From a bacterium (GTDB lineage Bacteria > Patescibacteriota > Gracilibacteria > BD1-5 > UBA6164), in assembly GCA_024635475.1 (NCBI GenBank), contig JAGXIW010000002.1:1-64000 (forward strand): 64,000 nt of DNA. The letters are read 5' to 3'. Below, piece by piece: positions 10,144-21,559 of the stretch. Made by a program: the position numbers and the translations under genes. Within the stretch, counting starts at the first letter, position 1. Every line of letters begins with the position of its first letter. The notes under the pieces are model-generated. The model saw nothing but the letters and a program-made list of their open reading frames with translations, was not told the DNA's origin and made no database searches.

Positions 10144-11118
10144 ATGCTTTTCAAAATAATAAATAAAATAAAACAGAAAGTAAAAAAAAATCAGTTTAAA
10201 GAAAATCTTAAGAAGGAGAAAAGAAAAATATTTGTAGACACTTCAATTAAGAAGTCTGAGTTTTTTAAAAGAAAAAAACAAATAACATTTAATTTGCCCA
10301 AACTTCAAAATAATTATATAAAAGATAATTTAAAATTTTTATATTTTGGATTAGCTTCCATATTTTTTATTTTATTTATAATTTCTTTATTTACTCCAAT
10401 TTTTAGTGTTAAAAAAATTAATATTACATTATATGATAAGCAAGAAAATCTCATTGATTTAAATATAGCATATGATTCAGTTAATTATTATAGAGGAAAA
10501 AATAATATTTTTTTAGATAAAAATGAGATTAAAGAACAATTGATAAATTACCAGAAAAATATAGATAGAATTGAAATAAATAAAACTTTTTTTCCTTCAG
10601 AATTGAATATAAAATTATGATCTTCAAAAGCTTTGTTTTATACTGTAATTAATTGAAAGAAGTATGTTATAACTGAAAATTGAGTTTTTGTTTATACAAA
10701 TAGTATAATTAAGGATTTAAAAGAAATCAAAGTTTCCCTACCAGATCAAAATGAACATTTTTTAGAATATAAAAAGATTTTGAAAGATGATTATCTTAAA
10801 AAAATTATAAAATTAAGAGATGATATTGAACAAAATATTTTATGATTAAAAATTAAAAACATTTATTATTTTGTTAAGGAAAGGGAAGTTCATTTTGATG
10901 TCAATAACGATGTAAAATTGATTTTTGATTTAAATGTAGAAATTGACGAACAATTAAAAAAATTGATAGTTTTTAATAAAGAACACCTAAATTTGATGAA
11001 ATCAACTGTAATCAATTATATAGATTTAAGGGTTTTAAACAAGATTTTTTACTGTGAAAATGAATTTATATGGAGCTGTAAGAATAATTTAAAATTAATA
11101 TATGATTTGTATGAATAA
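10144..11118 (+). CDS. FtsQ-like divisome protein
   Basis: 324 residues. A basic cytoplasmic N-terminus of about 70 residues is followed by one transmembrane helix (about 73-95, FGLASIFFILFIISL), then an extracytoplasmic part beginning FSVKKINITLYD, a POTRA-like strand-helix start, with RGKNNIFLDKNEI matching the FtsQ region after POTRA. FtsQ bridges early and late divisome proteins. The identification is by architecture and by the adjacent LspA; sequence similarity in this family is weak, so DivIB/FtsQ-like is as far as I go. One TGA at 10618 would cut it under the standard code. Confidence 0.65.
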
Positions 11119-11590
11119 TAAAAAATCATATACAGGTATATTTAGATTTTATGACTTATACATAATTATAATTCTTATTTTTTTTGATTATTTAAGCAAA
11201 ATTTATGCATTTAAATTATTAGCATCAAAAAAGATAGATTTGCTATCTGATTTTATTTATTTAGAACTTCATAAAAATAAATGAATAGCATTTAGTATAG
11301 AAATACCATTTTTAAAATTTATTACTTTTATAATAATATTTGTTTTAGTTTATTATTATTTAAAATATGAAAAATCTAAAAATAACAAGTATTTAAATCT
11401 TAGTTATATTTTGATTATATCAGGAGCTTTGTGAAATGCTTGGGAGCGATTTTTTTTATGAGAAGTAACAGATTTTATCTGAATTAGATTTTTTTCTGTT
11501 TTTAATTTAGCTGATATTTATATAAGTATTTGAATAATAATTTATTTAATAATAATTGTTTTGAAAAAAGATAATAAATGTGTAAAATAA
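11102..11590 (+). CDS. lspA: Lipoprotein signal peptidase LspA
   Basis: 162 residues with four membrane segments. Family motifs in order: FDYLSKIYA, HKNKGIAFSI, ISGALGNAWERFFLGEVTDFIGI and FSVFNLADIYISIG. The two catalytic aspartates are in VTDFI and NLADI. It cleaves prolipoproteins before the lipidated cysteine; a likely client with lipobox SISSC is encoded at 58124-58690. The start overlaps the end of the ftsQ-like gene by 17 bp; an ATG at 11111 would shorten it by three residues. Confidence 0.93.
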
Positions 11591-11645
11591 AGAATAAAGG
11601 GTAAAGAATGTAGAATATAAAATACAGAATGTAGGAAAATATATA
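11591..11645 (+). repeat. Intergenic AGAATGTAGAAT-type repeat
   Basis: Contains AGAATGTAGAATATAAAATA and a second AGAATGTAGG. Similar strings occur between genes at 14466-14515 and 30289-30325. Function unknown. Confidence 0.5.
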
Positions 11646-11678
11646 AGAAAAAAATAAATTATTTGTTAATTGATATTT

Positions 11679-12419
11679 ATGGAAATATATGAAAAAAAAG
11701 AAAAACAATACTGACCAAGAATTGTTGATTTAGTAAGAACTATTATTAATGCATTATCAATTTTTGCTGCAGGTTTCTTAGGAAGTCTGATAGTTATGGC
11801 ATTTTTATTTTTGTTATCAACCGCTTTTTGATTTAATTTTGAATGATGAGCTTGAACTCCATGATTTAAAGAAGCTTATTTATTTCCTTTTTTACTATCT
11901 TTGATAGTATTTGTGTCTACAACTATAACGATGCTTTTTACTTACTATGTATTAACTATAACTCACAGTAATAATTATAAAAAAAATATTATTACCTTTT
12001 TCCATATAGTATTTTCCTCTTTATTGGTTTATATATTTATTATTCCTATATACTTAAATATAGGAAGTACTCATTATGAAAATATATTACTTGTGTTTTT
12101 ATTTCATGTTATTATAACTTCTTTGTTATTTAGTATTATTTTAGAATTATTAAATAATTATACACATATATTTTTATGAATTTATAGTAGTTTTTTATGA
12201 ACTATTATAACTATATTTTTTATATTTTTATTAGGATTACCTGATAATTCAAAATGAAAGTTTTATCTAATAATTTTTCTAGTTCCAGTAATAAATGTAT
12301 TAATTTATATATCAAAACAATTTATAGAATTTCTTTATTATAATTATTTTAAATTTACTTGAAATGATCCTATTGGTAATGTATTTTATCAAATAGAAAA
12401 AGAAGAACTAGAAGAATAA
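11679..12419 (+). CDS. Multi-pass membrane protein, unknown function
   Basis: 246 residues with about six or seven hydrophobic helices between residues 20 and 205 and a short acidic C-terminal tail (QIEKEEELEE type). No enzymatic motif is visible. Two UGA-rich Gly/Trp-like spots lie in the first loop (FNFEGGAGTPGF). It is expressed from the same strand as lspA and AMMECR1 and is probably part of that run of genes. I do not recognise the family. Confidence 0.7.
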
Positions 12420-12450
12420 AAAATACTATTTTTATAATATATACAATTTT

Positions 12451-12990
12451 ATGAAAGAATTATTAGAAATATCACTTAAAACTATAAATTTTTATCTAAA
12501 AAATAAAAAAGAGCCTACAGAACAAGATTTAGAGGTAAAGGATTCCTCATTACTTACTAAAAAAGGGTGTTTATTTATTACATTATATAAAAATTGAGAG
12601 ATAAGATGATGAGCTTGAAATGTAAAAGAAATAGAACAAAACATAGTTTCAGAAACGATAAAAAATACTATTGAAGCAATAAATAACGATAAGAGATTTA
12701 CTCCATTTACTGAGGTAGATGCAAAAGATATAAGAATAAGGATTGATTATATAAGTAAAAGGGAATTGCAAAAGGAATGAAAAATATATAGTATAGATCC
12801 TGTGAAATCATGAGTAATTGCTATGAGTAAAGATTATAATAGTATTTGAATAGTACTTCCAAATATAAGCTCTAAACTTCTTACTTGAGAAGATTTTATA
12901 CCTATTTTGGAATCTAAAATGAATAAGAAATTTAGTGAAAAAGATTGTTATTTATATGAAATAAAAACAGATGTATATACAAATTATTAA
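12451..12990 (+). CDS. AMMECR1-domain protein
   Basis: 179 residues. The motif CLFITLYKNGEIRGGAGNV corresponds to the conserved AMMECR1 core, where the usual Cys after the RG pair is replaced by Gly or Ala. DDIR-type text (DAKDIRIRIDYIS) and GVIAMSKDYNSIGIVLP follow in the correct order. The fold is conserved in all domains of life, but its biochemical role is not established; some relatives sit with radical SAM and dioxygenase partners. Here it lies between a membrane protein and RmuC. Confidence 0.8.
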
Positions 12991-13008
12991 TAAATTTTAA
13001 CTTTATTT

Positions 13009-14127
13009 ATGGAAATTATACTTTGAATAGTAATTATAGCATTGATTTTGATAGTTGTTTTTTTAGTTTTAAATTGAAATAAAAACGAGGGGAATGATTC
13101 TATAAGATTACTTCAAGAACAGGTTTTAAATTTAAATAGAACTTTGGATCTAAAATTAACAGAAAATACAAAAAGTATTGAAGATAAATTAACAAGTACA
13201 AATAATACGATTGACACTAGATTATCAGATGCAAATAAATTGATTACCGACAATATGCAAAAAACCTTTGCGACTTCAAGCAAGATAAATGAAGAAGCAA
13301 ATAAGAGAATTGAAGATATAACAAAAAAATTGACTCAACTTGAGGAGACAAATAAACAAATCAAAGATATAGGGTGACAACTTAGATGACTTGAAAATAT
13401 ACTTAAAAATCCAAAACAAAGATGAAATTTGGGAGAGTATTTTTTACAAGAATTGCTTGAAAATGTATTTACCCCAGAGCAATATAAAATTCAATGTACA
13501 ATTGAATGAGCTTGAATAGTTGATGCTGTTTTATATATAGGAGGAAAAATTATTCCAATTGACTCAAAATTTCCACAGGAGAACTATGAAAGACTTATAG
13601 GGGTAGAAGATGACCTACATATAAAAAAATATTCAACAGAGCTTAAAAAAGACCTAAAAAACAGGATAGAAGAAGTCTCGAAATATATAATTCCAGAAAA
13701 GGGAACAACAGATTTTGCTTTTATGTTGATTCCAGCTGAATGAATGTATTATGATATATTTATTAACAAGGTTTGAAATGTAGAAGTTAGAAACATTATC
13801 GAATATGCTTTTTCTAAAAAAGTTATTATTTGTTCACCTTCAAGTTTTTATGCTTATCTCCAGACTGTTATACAATGAATGAAGTCACTTCAAATAGAAG
13901 AACAAGCAAAAGAAATACAGAAATATGTTATAAAACTACAAAAAGATTTAGAAAAATACGAAGAAGTTTTTATAAAAGTTTGAAATAGTTTATGAGCTAC
14001 TGTAAATCATTATAATGATGCTTATAAGAGATATAGTATAGTAGATAAAGATATTATCAAAATAACTTGTTGAGATTCAAGCTTAATAGATGTATTACAA
14101 TTGGAAAAACCTGATTTAGATATATAA
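13009..14127 (+). CDS. rmuC: RmuC family DNA recombination protein
   Basis: 372 residues. An N-terminal membrane helix (about residues 3-22), a long coiled coil (about 35-120: LDLKLTENTKSIEDKLTS and similar) and the RmuC nuclease-like domain with GNLGEYFLQELLENVF, VDAVLYIGGKIIPIDSKFP and LIPAEGMYYDIF. The IDSKFP and DAV positions match the PD-(D/E)XK-like core. RmuC limits inversions and genome rearrangements in E. coli. A terminator follows. Confidence 0.93.
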
Positions 14128-14162
14128 AAAAAGATTTTCACTTTCGTGAAAATCTTTTTTTT
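14128..14162 (+). terminator. Intrinsic terminator after rmuC
   Basis: Stem AAAAAGATTTTCAC / GTGAAAATCTTTTT with a tetraloop-sized gap and T-run. The opposite strand could also use it for rpsU. Confidence 0.9.
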
Positions 14163-14179
14163 CTTTTAAAAGATGACTT

Positions 14180-14380
14180 TTAAAAATAAACTTTAGTATT
14201 TAGATCTCTGTAATGTTCTCTAACGATAGCCATTTCTCTTTCTTTTCTTTTGCTTGGATCTTTTACAGCATATCTTTCTTTTTTTAGTTTATTTGAAATT
14301 CTTGATTGAAAAAACAATTTTTTGTATTTTAAAATCAATTTTTCATTAGTTTCTCATTCTTTTCTTATTGAATATATCAT
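14180..14380 (-). CDS. rpsU: 30S ribosomal protein bS21
   Basis: 66 residues, very basic: IRKEGETNEKLILKYKKLFF, then ISNKLKKERY and DPSKRKEREMAIVRE. This follows the bS21 pattern (V+..E....+++.K......I...++..Y..K.S.+++.+). bS21 sits near the 3' end of 16S rRNA and helps initiation. It is preceded by a textbook Shine-Dalgarno sequence, rare in this window. Alone on the minus strand between rmuC and rbfA. Confidence 0.85.
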
Positions 14381-14387
14381 ATAATTC

Positions 14388-14397
14388 TACCTCCTTT
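14388..14397 (-). promoter_or_regulatory. Strong Shine-Dalgarno site of rpsU
   Basis: Minus-strand AAAGGAGGTA ends nine bases before the ATG. Nearly all other genes here lack such a site. Confidence 0.85.
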
Positions 14398-14420
14398 AAG
14401 TTATAAATATAAGTAATCTT

Positions 14421-14447
14421 ATTGTATTTAAATTTTTTTTTTGTCAA
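14421..14447 (-). promoter_or_regulatory. Candidate promoter of rpsU
   Basis: Minus strand TTGACA (14442-14447) and TACAAT (14421-14426). The 15-bp spacer is short but the hexamers are good. Confidence 0.45.
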
Positions 14448-14465
14448 TAAATAATTTATAAATAT

Positions 14466-14515
14466 AATGAAAGCAAGAATATAGAATGTAAAATGTATAA
14501 TGCAGGATATAGGAA
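14466..14515 (+). repeat. Intergenic AGAATGTA-type repeat
   Basis: Contains ATAGAATGTAAAATGTATAA and a following GCAGGATATAGG, resembling the segment at 11591-11645. Confidence 0.45.
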
Positions 14516-14540
14516 AAATAATAGTTTATAATAATAAGAA

Positions 14541-14891
14541 ATGAATAAAGATAGAATTAAGAAATTGGAATCTATGGCACAAAAATTGTTGTCAGAAATA
14601 ATTTTTGAAGAAGTAGAGGATAGTGAAAAAGTATTTGGTATAATTACTATAACTTGAGTAAAAATAAGTCCTGATTTATCTTATCTAGATGTTTTTGTAA
14701 GTTCTTTTATGCAAAAAGAGATATTACCAAAGACTTTAGCAAAGCATTGATATGATATACAAAAGAGATTTAATTTAAAAATGGTACTAGTGAAAATACC
14801 AAAAATCAGATTTAGATATGATGATTCTTGAGAAAGTTATGTGAGTATGGATGCTTTGTTTAGAGAGATAAAGGAGGAAATAGAAAAATAA
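14541..14891 (+). CDS. rbfA: Ribosome-binding factor A
   Basis: 116 residues, the usual RbfA size. KH-like fold signatures: MAQKLLSEIIFEEVEDSE, ITITGVKISPDLSYLDVFVS and KIPKIRFRYDDSGESYVSMD followed by a final helix (LFREIKEEIEK). RbfA assists 16S rRNA 5'-end maturation of the 30S subunit. It sits 22 bp before the thioredoxin reductase gene, likely co-transcribed. Confidence 0.88.
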
Positions 14892-14913
14892 TTATTTAAT
14901 AATATATTAATTT

Positions 14914-15831
<918 letters not shown>

Positions 15832-15860
15832 GTAAAATTATAGAAATACTTGAATTTATT

Positions 15861-15893
15861 AAAACATTGATTATTATATAGTCAATGTTTTTT
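15861..15893 (+). terminator. Intrinsic terminator after trxB
   Basis: Stem AAACATTGA / TCAATGTTT with 11-nt loop and a T-run. Confidence 0.7.
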
Positions 15894-15906
15894 AGTTAAA
15901 AATTAT

Positions 15907-16593
15907 ATGTGATTAAAATTTGATTTAAAAATAAATGATCAATGAGATAAAAAAAATTTAAACATTTGTTTTTTATGAGAAAAATCTTGAAAATCAATAT
16001 TATTACTTGAATGAGATAAAATATGTGATTTAACCGAACAAATAGCCAAAAATATTCTAAATATTTTAAATACTGAACAGATTTTTGATAATCGTGATAT
16101 TGAAAGGACTCCAGAATTTTGATTTAAATGATTGTTTTCTGATTGTCATAGTTTTGCTTTATCTTTAGCAATTTGAGTATCTAGTATATGAAATTGACCA
16201 TTGAGAGTGGATTTTTTAACAAAGGTATGATTAAGAAAGGTTTGATTACTTAACATATGAGACAGGTTGCCTAAATTGCAACAATGAGATTTGATTACAA
16301 CAGAATGATCATTATATTGAAATCATTCAATGATATATTTATGTAAGAAACGGGGGTTAGATTTTTTTATACATTGTGTTGGGTGTCTTTGATATGTTGA
16401 TTTTGAATGAAAATGTTATTCATCATTTTATAAGAATATATTTGATGAAATAACATTTGATTTTAATTGACAAAGATATGTTAAAGAATGATACAGGGTT
16501 TGATGATGATTAGCATTTGGTAATATACAAAATATGTATAAAGAATGTGAATATGAATGAATTAAAAAATTAGGTATTTATAGAAAAAAATAG
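15907..16593 (+). CDS. Cryptic NlpC/P60-like cysteine hydrolase
   Basis: 228 residues, not an obvious member of any named family. A mid-protein Cys in FSDCHSFALSLAIGV resembles the nucleophile motif DCxxF of NlpC/P60 enzymes, and further on GDLITTEG and GNHSMIYLCKKRGLDFFIH resemble the GDL and H(V/S)xIY segments that supply the catalytic His. If so it is a cell-wall or amide hydrolase, although no signal peptide is seen; the N-terminus begins with a soluble domain (MGLKFDLKINDQ). Very rich in UGA glycines. Family membership is my inference. Confidence 0.5.
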
Positions 16594-16594
16594 T

Positions 16595-17296
16595 TTAATA
16601 ACTTATTATTAATTTTATTTTATCTCATTTAAATCATAAATCTTCATAATTATAATTAAGTACTTTAGCTAAATTCAATGAAAGTATATGTTCTTCTTTT
16701 ATCTGATTTTCTAGAAAAGTTTTTTCTTCTAGTCAAAGTTTATCTATATAGATTCAAGCTATACTTCATCTGTTTACTCATTTGTACATAGCTTTTACTT
16801 GCCCAGCTTCTCTTATTGGTGGGACAAAAAATATATCTTTTCCAAATCTTTTGTAATCGCTTCATCTCCACATAAGATTATTTAATTTTACAGAAGCTGA
16901 AACTAGAGGAATTTTGTAATCCACTTTATAGCAATTTATACTTTCATCAAAAAATCATAATTCTTCATAATACTTTTCAAGCATTTCTACTTCTTCTTTT
17001 AGAGTAATTCAAATTATATGAGTTCTTTTTTTTGTTTTAATTGCTTCTTCAAAGATTTGAGTAAATATTTCCAATTCGTCTTTTGGAGAAAATACTTCGC
17101 TCCACATAGCAGGATGAACTTTTATTTTTTCTAATAAAGTTTCATTTTTTTTCTCTTTTAATAAATCTTCCATAAAAATTATTTTTGTATCATTTGATTT
17201 TATTCATTTTGAAAAATCATAAATTTCAAATAGAAATTTATTGTCGAAATAGTTTTGATCTATATCTGTGATTTTGTTTTTAAATATTTGTTTCAT
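16595..17296 (-). CDS. Conserved-looking protein of unknown function
   Basis: 233 residues, soluble, no signal peptide. Features include MEDLLKEKKNETLLEKIKVH, HIIGITLKEEVEMLEKYYEE and VPPIREAGQVKAMYKG. I do not recognise a family. Its stop lies two bases from that of the convergent NlpC-like gene, and it is followed on the same strand by another unrecognised protein upstream. The uninterrupted frame, start context and codon use support a real gene. Confidence 0.65.
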
Positions 17297-17329
17297 AAAA
17301 GTTCAATAATTATTAGTTTTATATATTTC

Positions 17330-17914
17330 TTAAGAAATTTGTGCAACTTCATTTATTAATGTTTTTAATAGTTCTAAATTTTCCAGTGATTTCTTTCTTG
17401 TATGCTCAGAAAGAACCAAAAAACTGTCAGTATAATATAATTTATTATCATCTGAAATTACTAAATTTTCATCTCATTGTAAATCTATAACTTTTCATTC
17501 ATTAACAAATTCTTCATAACATTTTATAAAAAAAATTAGTTGTTTTAAAAGTTTTTTGTTTTGTTTTAAAAGATTGAGAATATAATTTTTATTTCTATCT
17601 CATAAAATATCTACTTTTATTTCTATAGGTGAACAAAAAGCAAATACATCATTTCAAACTCAAACAAATCATTGATTTGGTACTATATTTTTAAATTTTG
17701 ATTTTATTAATTTATATTCTTCTTCAAATTTTCTAGGATCTATTCTTAAAAAAGATTTTTTAACAAATAATCTTATATTTTCTCAATTTTTTATATAATT
17801 TAACATTTCTCAAGTACAATTTGTTCACCTTTGTTTATCCGCTCTATGTCAAGTTGGATAAGCTTCTTGAGCTATTTTAATTAATGTTTTTTTAGAAGGA
17901 ATAATATTAGTCAT
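17330..17914 (-). CDS. Unrecognised soluble protein
   Basis: 194 residues. N-terminal region with AQEAYPTGHRADKQRGTNCT, later VGVGNDVFAFCSPIEIKVD and VIDLQGDENLVISDDNKLYY, a hairpin pattern that recalls the metal-binding loop of some kinase-like folds but is not sufficient to name one. It lies 18 bp after the RNase HII-QueH gene and before another unknown gene, all on the minus strand, so the three are probably co-transcribed. Confidence 0.6.
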
Positions 17915-17932
17915 ATTAATTTTTTAAAAATA

Positions 17933-19120
17933 TTAATTTTTACTATAAACACATCCACAATAGTCTTGTCTGTAGATTTTATTTTTTTTAGTATATTCTA
18001 TACTTCTTTTAAATCAATCATTTTTTTTGAAATCTAGTTTTAGAAATTCTAGACTATCTTTTAAATTAAGTTTTTCTCATAGAGTAAAGATTTTTTTTTC
18101 ATCTTTATGTGGTGAAATTGTTAGGGTAGTAGTCCAGTATTGTATTTCTAGTTTTTTGGCTTCTATAGAAGTTCTTGTTAATCTCATATCATAACATTTT
18201 TCACACCTTTCTCATCTTTCAGGACAATTTTCTAATCATTTAGTATTTGTAAAAAAATTTTCTATATCATATTCTCCGATTATATAAGGAACTTGTTCTA
18301 TTTCACAAACTTTTTTAAATGCTTTTAATCTCTTATCATATTCTTTTTTTGGGTGAATATTTGGATCATACCAAAAACAGGTTAAATCATATTTATCTTT
18401 TAAATCCACAATTGGTATTGTCGAGTCTGGTCAACAACAAATGTGAAGTAATAGTTTTTCTTTTTGTTCAAGTACTTTTTTAACTGGTTTATATGTGATT
18501 CTATGGATTCAAGTTACTTTATTTTTTCAAGTGAGGTAGTCTGAATGTTTTTTTGTTCAGTATCATTTATGATTTTCTAAACTTAAATCTGGGTAGATTG
18601 AGGCATAAGTAATAATTAATTTATCTCTGAAAACTTTTGCTATAATTGAAGCAGCTCAAATCTCAATTATTTTCGCATCTCATCATATTACATAAACAGG
18701 CTTTTTATCTAACTCATCAAAGATATAATTATCATTTCAATCAATCAATATTGAATCAATTATTCCTTCTTTATTTGGGAGAATTCTAGGATGAGGGTTT
18801 ATCTTTCTTAATAATTCAACTAAAGCTCTTCTCATAGCCTCTTTATTTGCTTTCTTGATATTTACTTGATCAATCAAGTAGTTATCAACAATTCAAACTC
18901 AAAAGTATACTCTAGGATTTTTTCATAAAGATAATTTAACTAGTTCTTCAAAAATCTCTTCTCTTTTTTTCTCACTTAATTTTTTACTATCGTTTATTTT
19001 AGATAATAATTCTTTTGATGGAAGATTTCCTGGATTGAAAGTTAAAGCACAAGCTACAACAGGACCTAACCAAGGGCCTCGTCCAGCTTCATCAATTCAG
19101 ATTTTATATTTTTTTTGCAT
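17933..19120 (-). CDS. rnhB-queH: Fusion of ribonuclease HII and epoxyqueuosine reductase QueH
   Basis: One 395-residue frame without a stop. Residues 1-212 are RNase [54 protein letters not shown] and [17 protein letters not shown], with the catalytic Asp/Glu set present. The linker [18 protein letters not shown] passes directly into Que[55 protein letters not shown] and the C-terminal [10 protein letters not shown]. RNase HII removes RNA from DNA; QueH performs the last step of queuosine synthesis using cysteines and iron-sulphur clusters. Both usually are separate proteins. I checked each codon across the junction: no TAA/TAG and no frame change. Confidence 0.92.
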
Positions 19121-19387
19121 AATTAGGAAATGTTAAATTTTGAATTTTAAATTATTTTTGTCATTCCCTTGAAGAAGGGAATCTTCATTATATTATATCT
19201 AATTTTATTTTTATTGCAGTATCAAAAACAATTTAGTTCTACTTTTGAATCCAAAAGTAGGCAAAAGATTTAGGGGGTTTCGAAATTCAGAATTAATGTT
19301 TTGTGGTTTCTGTAAGTAGTCACTAGAATCTCACCCCCTAAGACCCCATATTTCTAAAAGTACTAGAATTTAGTAAAACTTAAAGAA
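19121..19387. repeat. Intergenic stretch with repeat fragments
   Basis: No convincing gene. Holds GTCATTCCCTTGAAGAAGGG (about 19161) of the window's GTCATTC repeat family, a small hairpin TTTTGAATCCAAAA, and a local G-run/C-run pair (TTTAGGGGGTTTCG near 19269 and CACCCCCTAAGACCCC near 19334) forming an imperfect inverted repeat. More G+C than its surroundings. Confidence 0.5.
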
Positions 19388-19537
19388 TTAGAAAAATGAT
19401 TTAATATAACCATAAATATATGGTGTAATAAATCATAAAAAATAAAAAAATGTACTAATAAACCGGCTAGAATTATACCATTTAACCTTTTGTAATTCTT
19501 TAATCTTACCATAATTGATTACTGAAGTTCTTGCCAT
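19388..19537 (-). CDS. Possible small membrane protein (49 aa)
   Basis: Starts MARTSVINYGKIKELQK and has one hydrophobic segment (FISTFFYFLGFITPYIYGYI). Unrecognised. It is placed just upstream of the repeat-rich stretch and could be real, but an open frame of this size is not rare with only two stop codons. Confidence 0.35.
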
Positions 19538-19564
19538 CTAATTTATAATTAGAATATAAAATAA

Positions 19565-19828
19565 TTAAATTAATTTATCCGAAAATCAAATCATTGCTTT
19601 AATTCAATATTTATTTTTGTTTTTTAATATTACTCAATCTTTTTTTGATATAACTATCATCTTTTTCAAAAATTGTCATCTAAAATATATGTCTCTTATT
19701 TTGTCTAATTTTTTCCATCAAAGTCACCTTGTTTCATTGTCTCATTCTTCTAGTTCATAAGATAATCATATCCAGTTTCATTTTCAGATAACAAGAGAAA
19801 ATCAAAATTCATTGTAAGTTGTTTTCAT
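19565..19828 (-). CDS. Small protein of unknown function
   Basis: 87 residues, charged and soluble: MKTTYNEFGFSLVIGKGN, then LSYELEEGDNETRGLGWKKL and IVISKKDGVILKNKNKYG. It lies 70 bp downstream of pyrG on the same strand. It has numerous UGA codons falling at plausible turn positions. No family recognised. Confidence 0.5.
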
Positions 19829-19898
19829 ACAAAAAAGCTAGAAATAATTATCTCTAGCTTAAATGTTTTGTATGTAAAGTCAAAAAAATCTATAAAAA

Positions 19899-21500
19899 TT
19901 ATGTTGTTTTCTTATTTTGTACGATTGATCTTATAAATGATCAAAATAATGGATGAGAATTTGTAGGACGAGATTTAAATTCTGGATGAAATTGGCTTCA
20001 AATCATAAATGGATGATCCTTGATTTCAACTATTTCAACTAGTTCTCAATCAGGACTTTTTCCTGAAATTATAAATCAATTATCCAACATATCTTTTCTG
20101 TAATCATTATTAAATTCAAATCTGTGTCTATGTCTTTCATCTATTTTATCTTTTTTATATATTTCGTGAGCTAAAGTTCATTGCATAATTTCGCAAGGAT
20201 ATGTTCAAAGTCTCATAGTTCATCATTTTTTATAAATTCATATTTGAGATTTCATCAAATGTACAACTTTGTTTTTAGAATTTACATCAAATTCTTCACT
20301 ATTTGCATCTTTTAGATTAAGTACATTTCTTGCAAATTCTATAGCCATAATTTGAGATCAAAGACAAATTCACAAATAAGGTATTTTATTTTCACGAGCA
20401 AAATTACAAGTTTTTATCATTCATTCAATTCATCTATTTCAAAATCCTCAAGGGATACAAATTCAATCTACAGTTTTTAGAACTGTTAATCATTTTTTTT
20501 CTATATCTTCAGCATCTATAAATTGTAAGATTACTTTTCTATTATTTTCAAATCAAGCAATTTTAAGTCATTCATTTAGAGAATAATAAGAATCTTCAAG
20601 TCAATTGTATTTTCATACCATTCAGATAATTATTTCCTCTTTAGAATTTTTAATGTGGTCATTTAGATTTTGCCATTTTCCCAGGTTAAATTCTCTTACT
20701 TCTAGTGATAAATTTTTTAAAATTAAGCCTCATATATTTCTTTTTTGGTATTTTAGGGGTACTTCATAAATACTTTTTAAAGTCTCAGATGGAATTACTG
20801 TATTTTTATCCATAGAACACATATAAGCTACTTTTTCAATTATTTCTTCATTAATTTCTTTGTCAGCTCTTAAAAATAAGAAATCTGGTACTACACCATA
20901 AGACATCAGTTCTCTCAAAGAATGTTGAGTTGGTTTTGTTTTTAATTCTTTAGATCATTCTAAATAGGGAAGTAAAGTAATATGTACAAAAATAACATTT
21001 TCTTTTCATAATTCGTTTCTTAATTCTCTTGCACTTTCAATCAAATATCAATTTTCTAAATCTCATACTGTTCATCATATTTCAACTATCAAGATTTCCG
21101 AATTATTTGAAGTGAATGCTTCTTTGATTTTTTCTTTTACTAGGTTTGTGAGATGAGGAATTATTTGAACAGTTTTTCATAGATAATATCATTCTCTTTC
21201 TCTTTTTAAAATTTCTTCATAAAATTTTCAAGAACTAAAAAATGATAAACTATTTAAATCTCTGTCTATAAATCTCTCATAATGCCCCAAATCTAAATCA
21301 GTTTCGGCTCAATCTTCTGTTACAAATACTTCTCAATGCTGAAAAGGTGACATAGTTCCAGGATCAACATTTAAATATCAATCCAATTTTTGCATTGCTA
21401 CATTATATCCTCATCAACTAAGAATTGCTCAAATAGCAGAGGCAGTTATTCATTTTCAAATTCAAGAAAGTACTCAACCTGTAACAAATATTATTTTCAT
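19899..21500 (-). CDS. pyrG: CTP synthase
   Basis: 533 residues, normal family length. The amidoligase domain starts [18 protein letters not shown] with [31 protein letters not shown] and EIGGTVGDLE. The C-terminal class I glutaminase domain carries GGFGNRG, the nucleophile elbow [17 protein letters not shown] and FHPEFKSRP. It makes CTP from UTP, ATP and glutamine. TGA codes for conserved glycines of both domains, including those beside the catalytic Cys, which is strong internal evidence for the recoding. Confidence 0.98.
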
Positions 21501-21559
21501 ATTTAAAATTATTAGATAATTGTCTCTAGCTTAAATATTTTGTATATAAAGTCAAAAAA

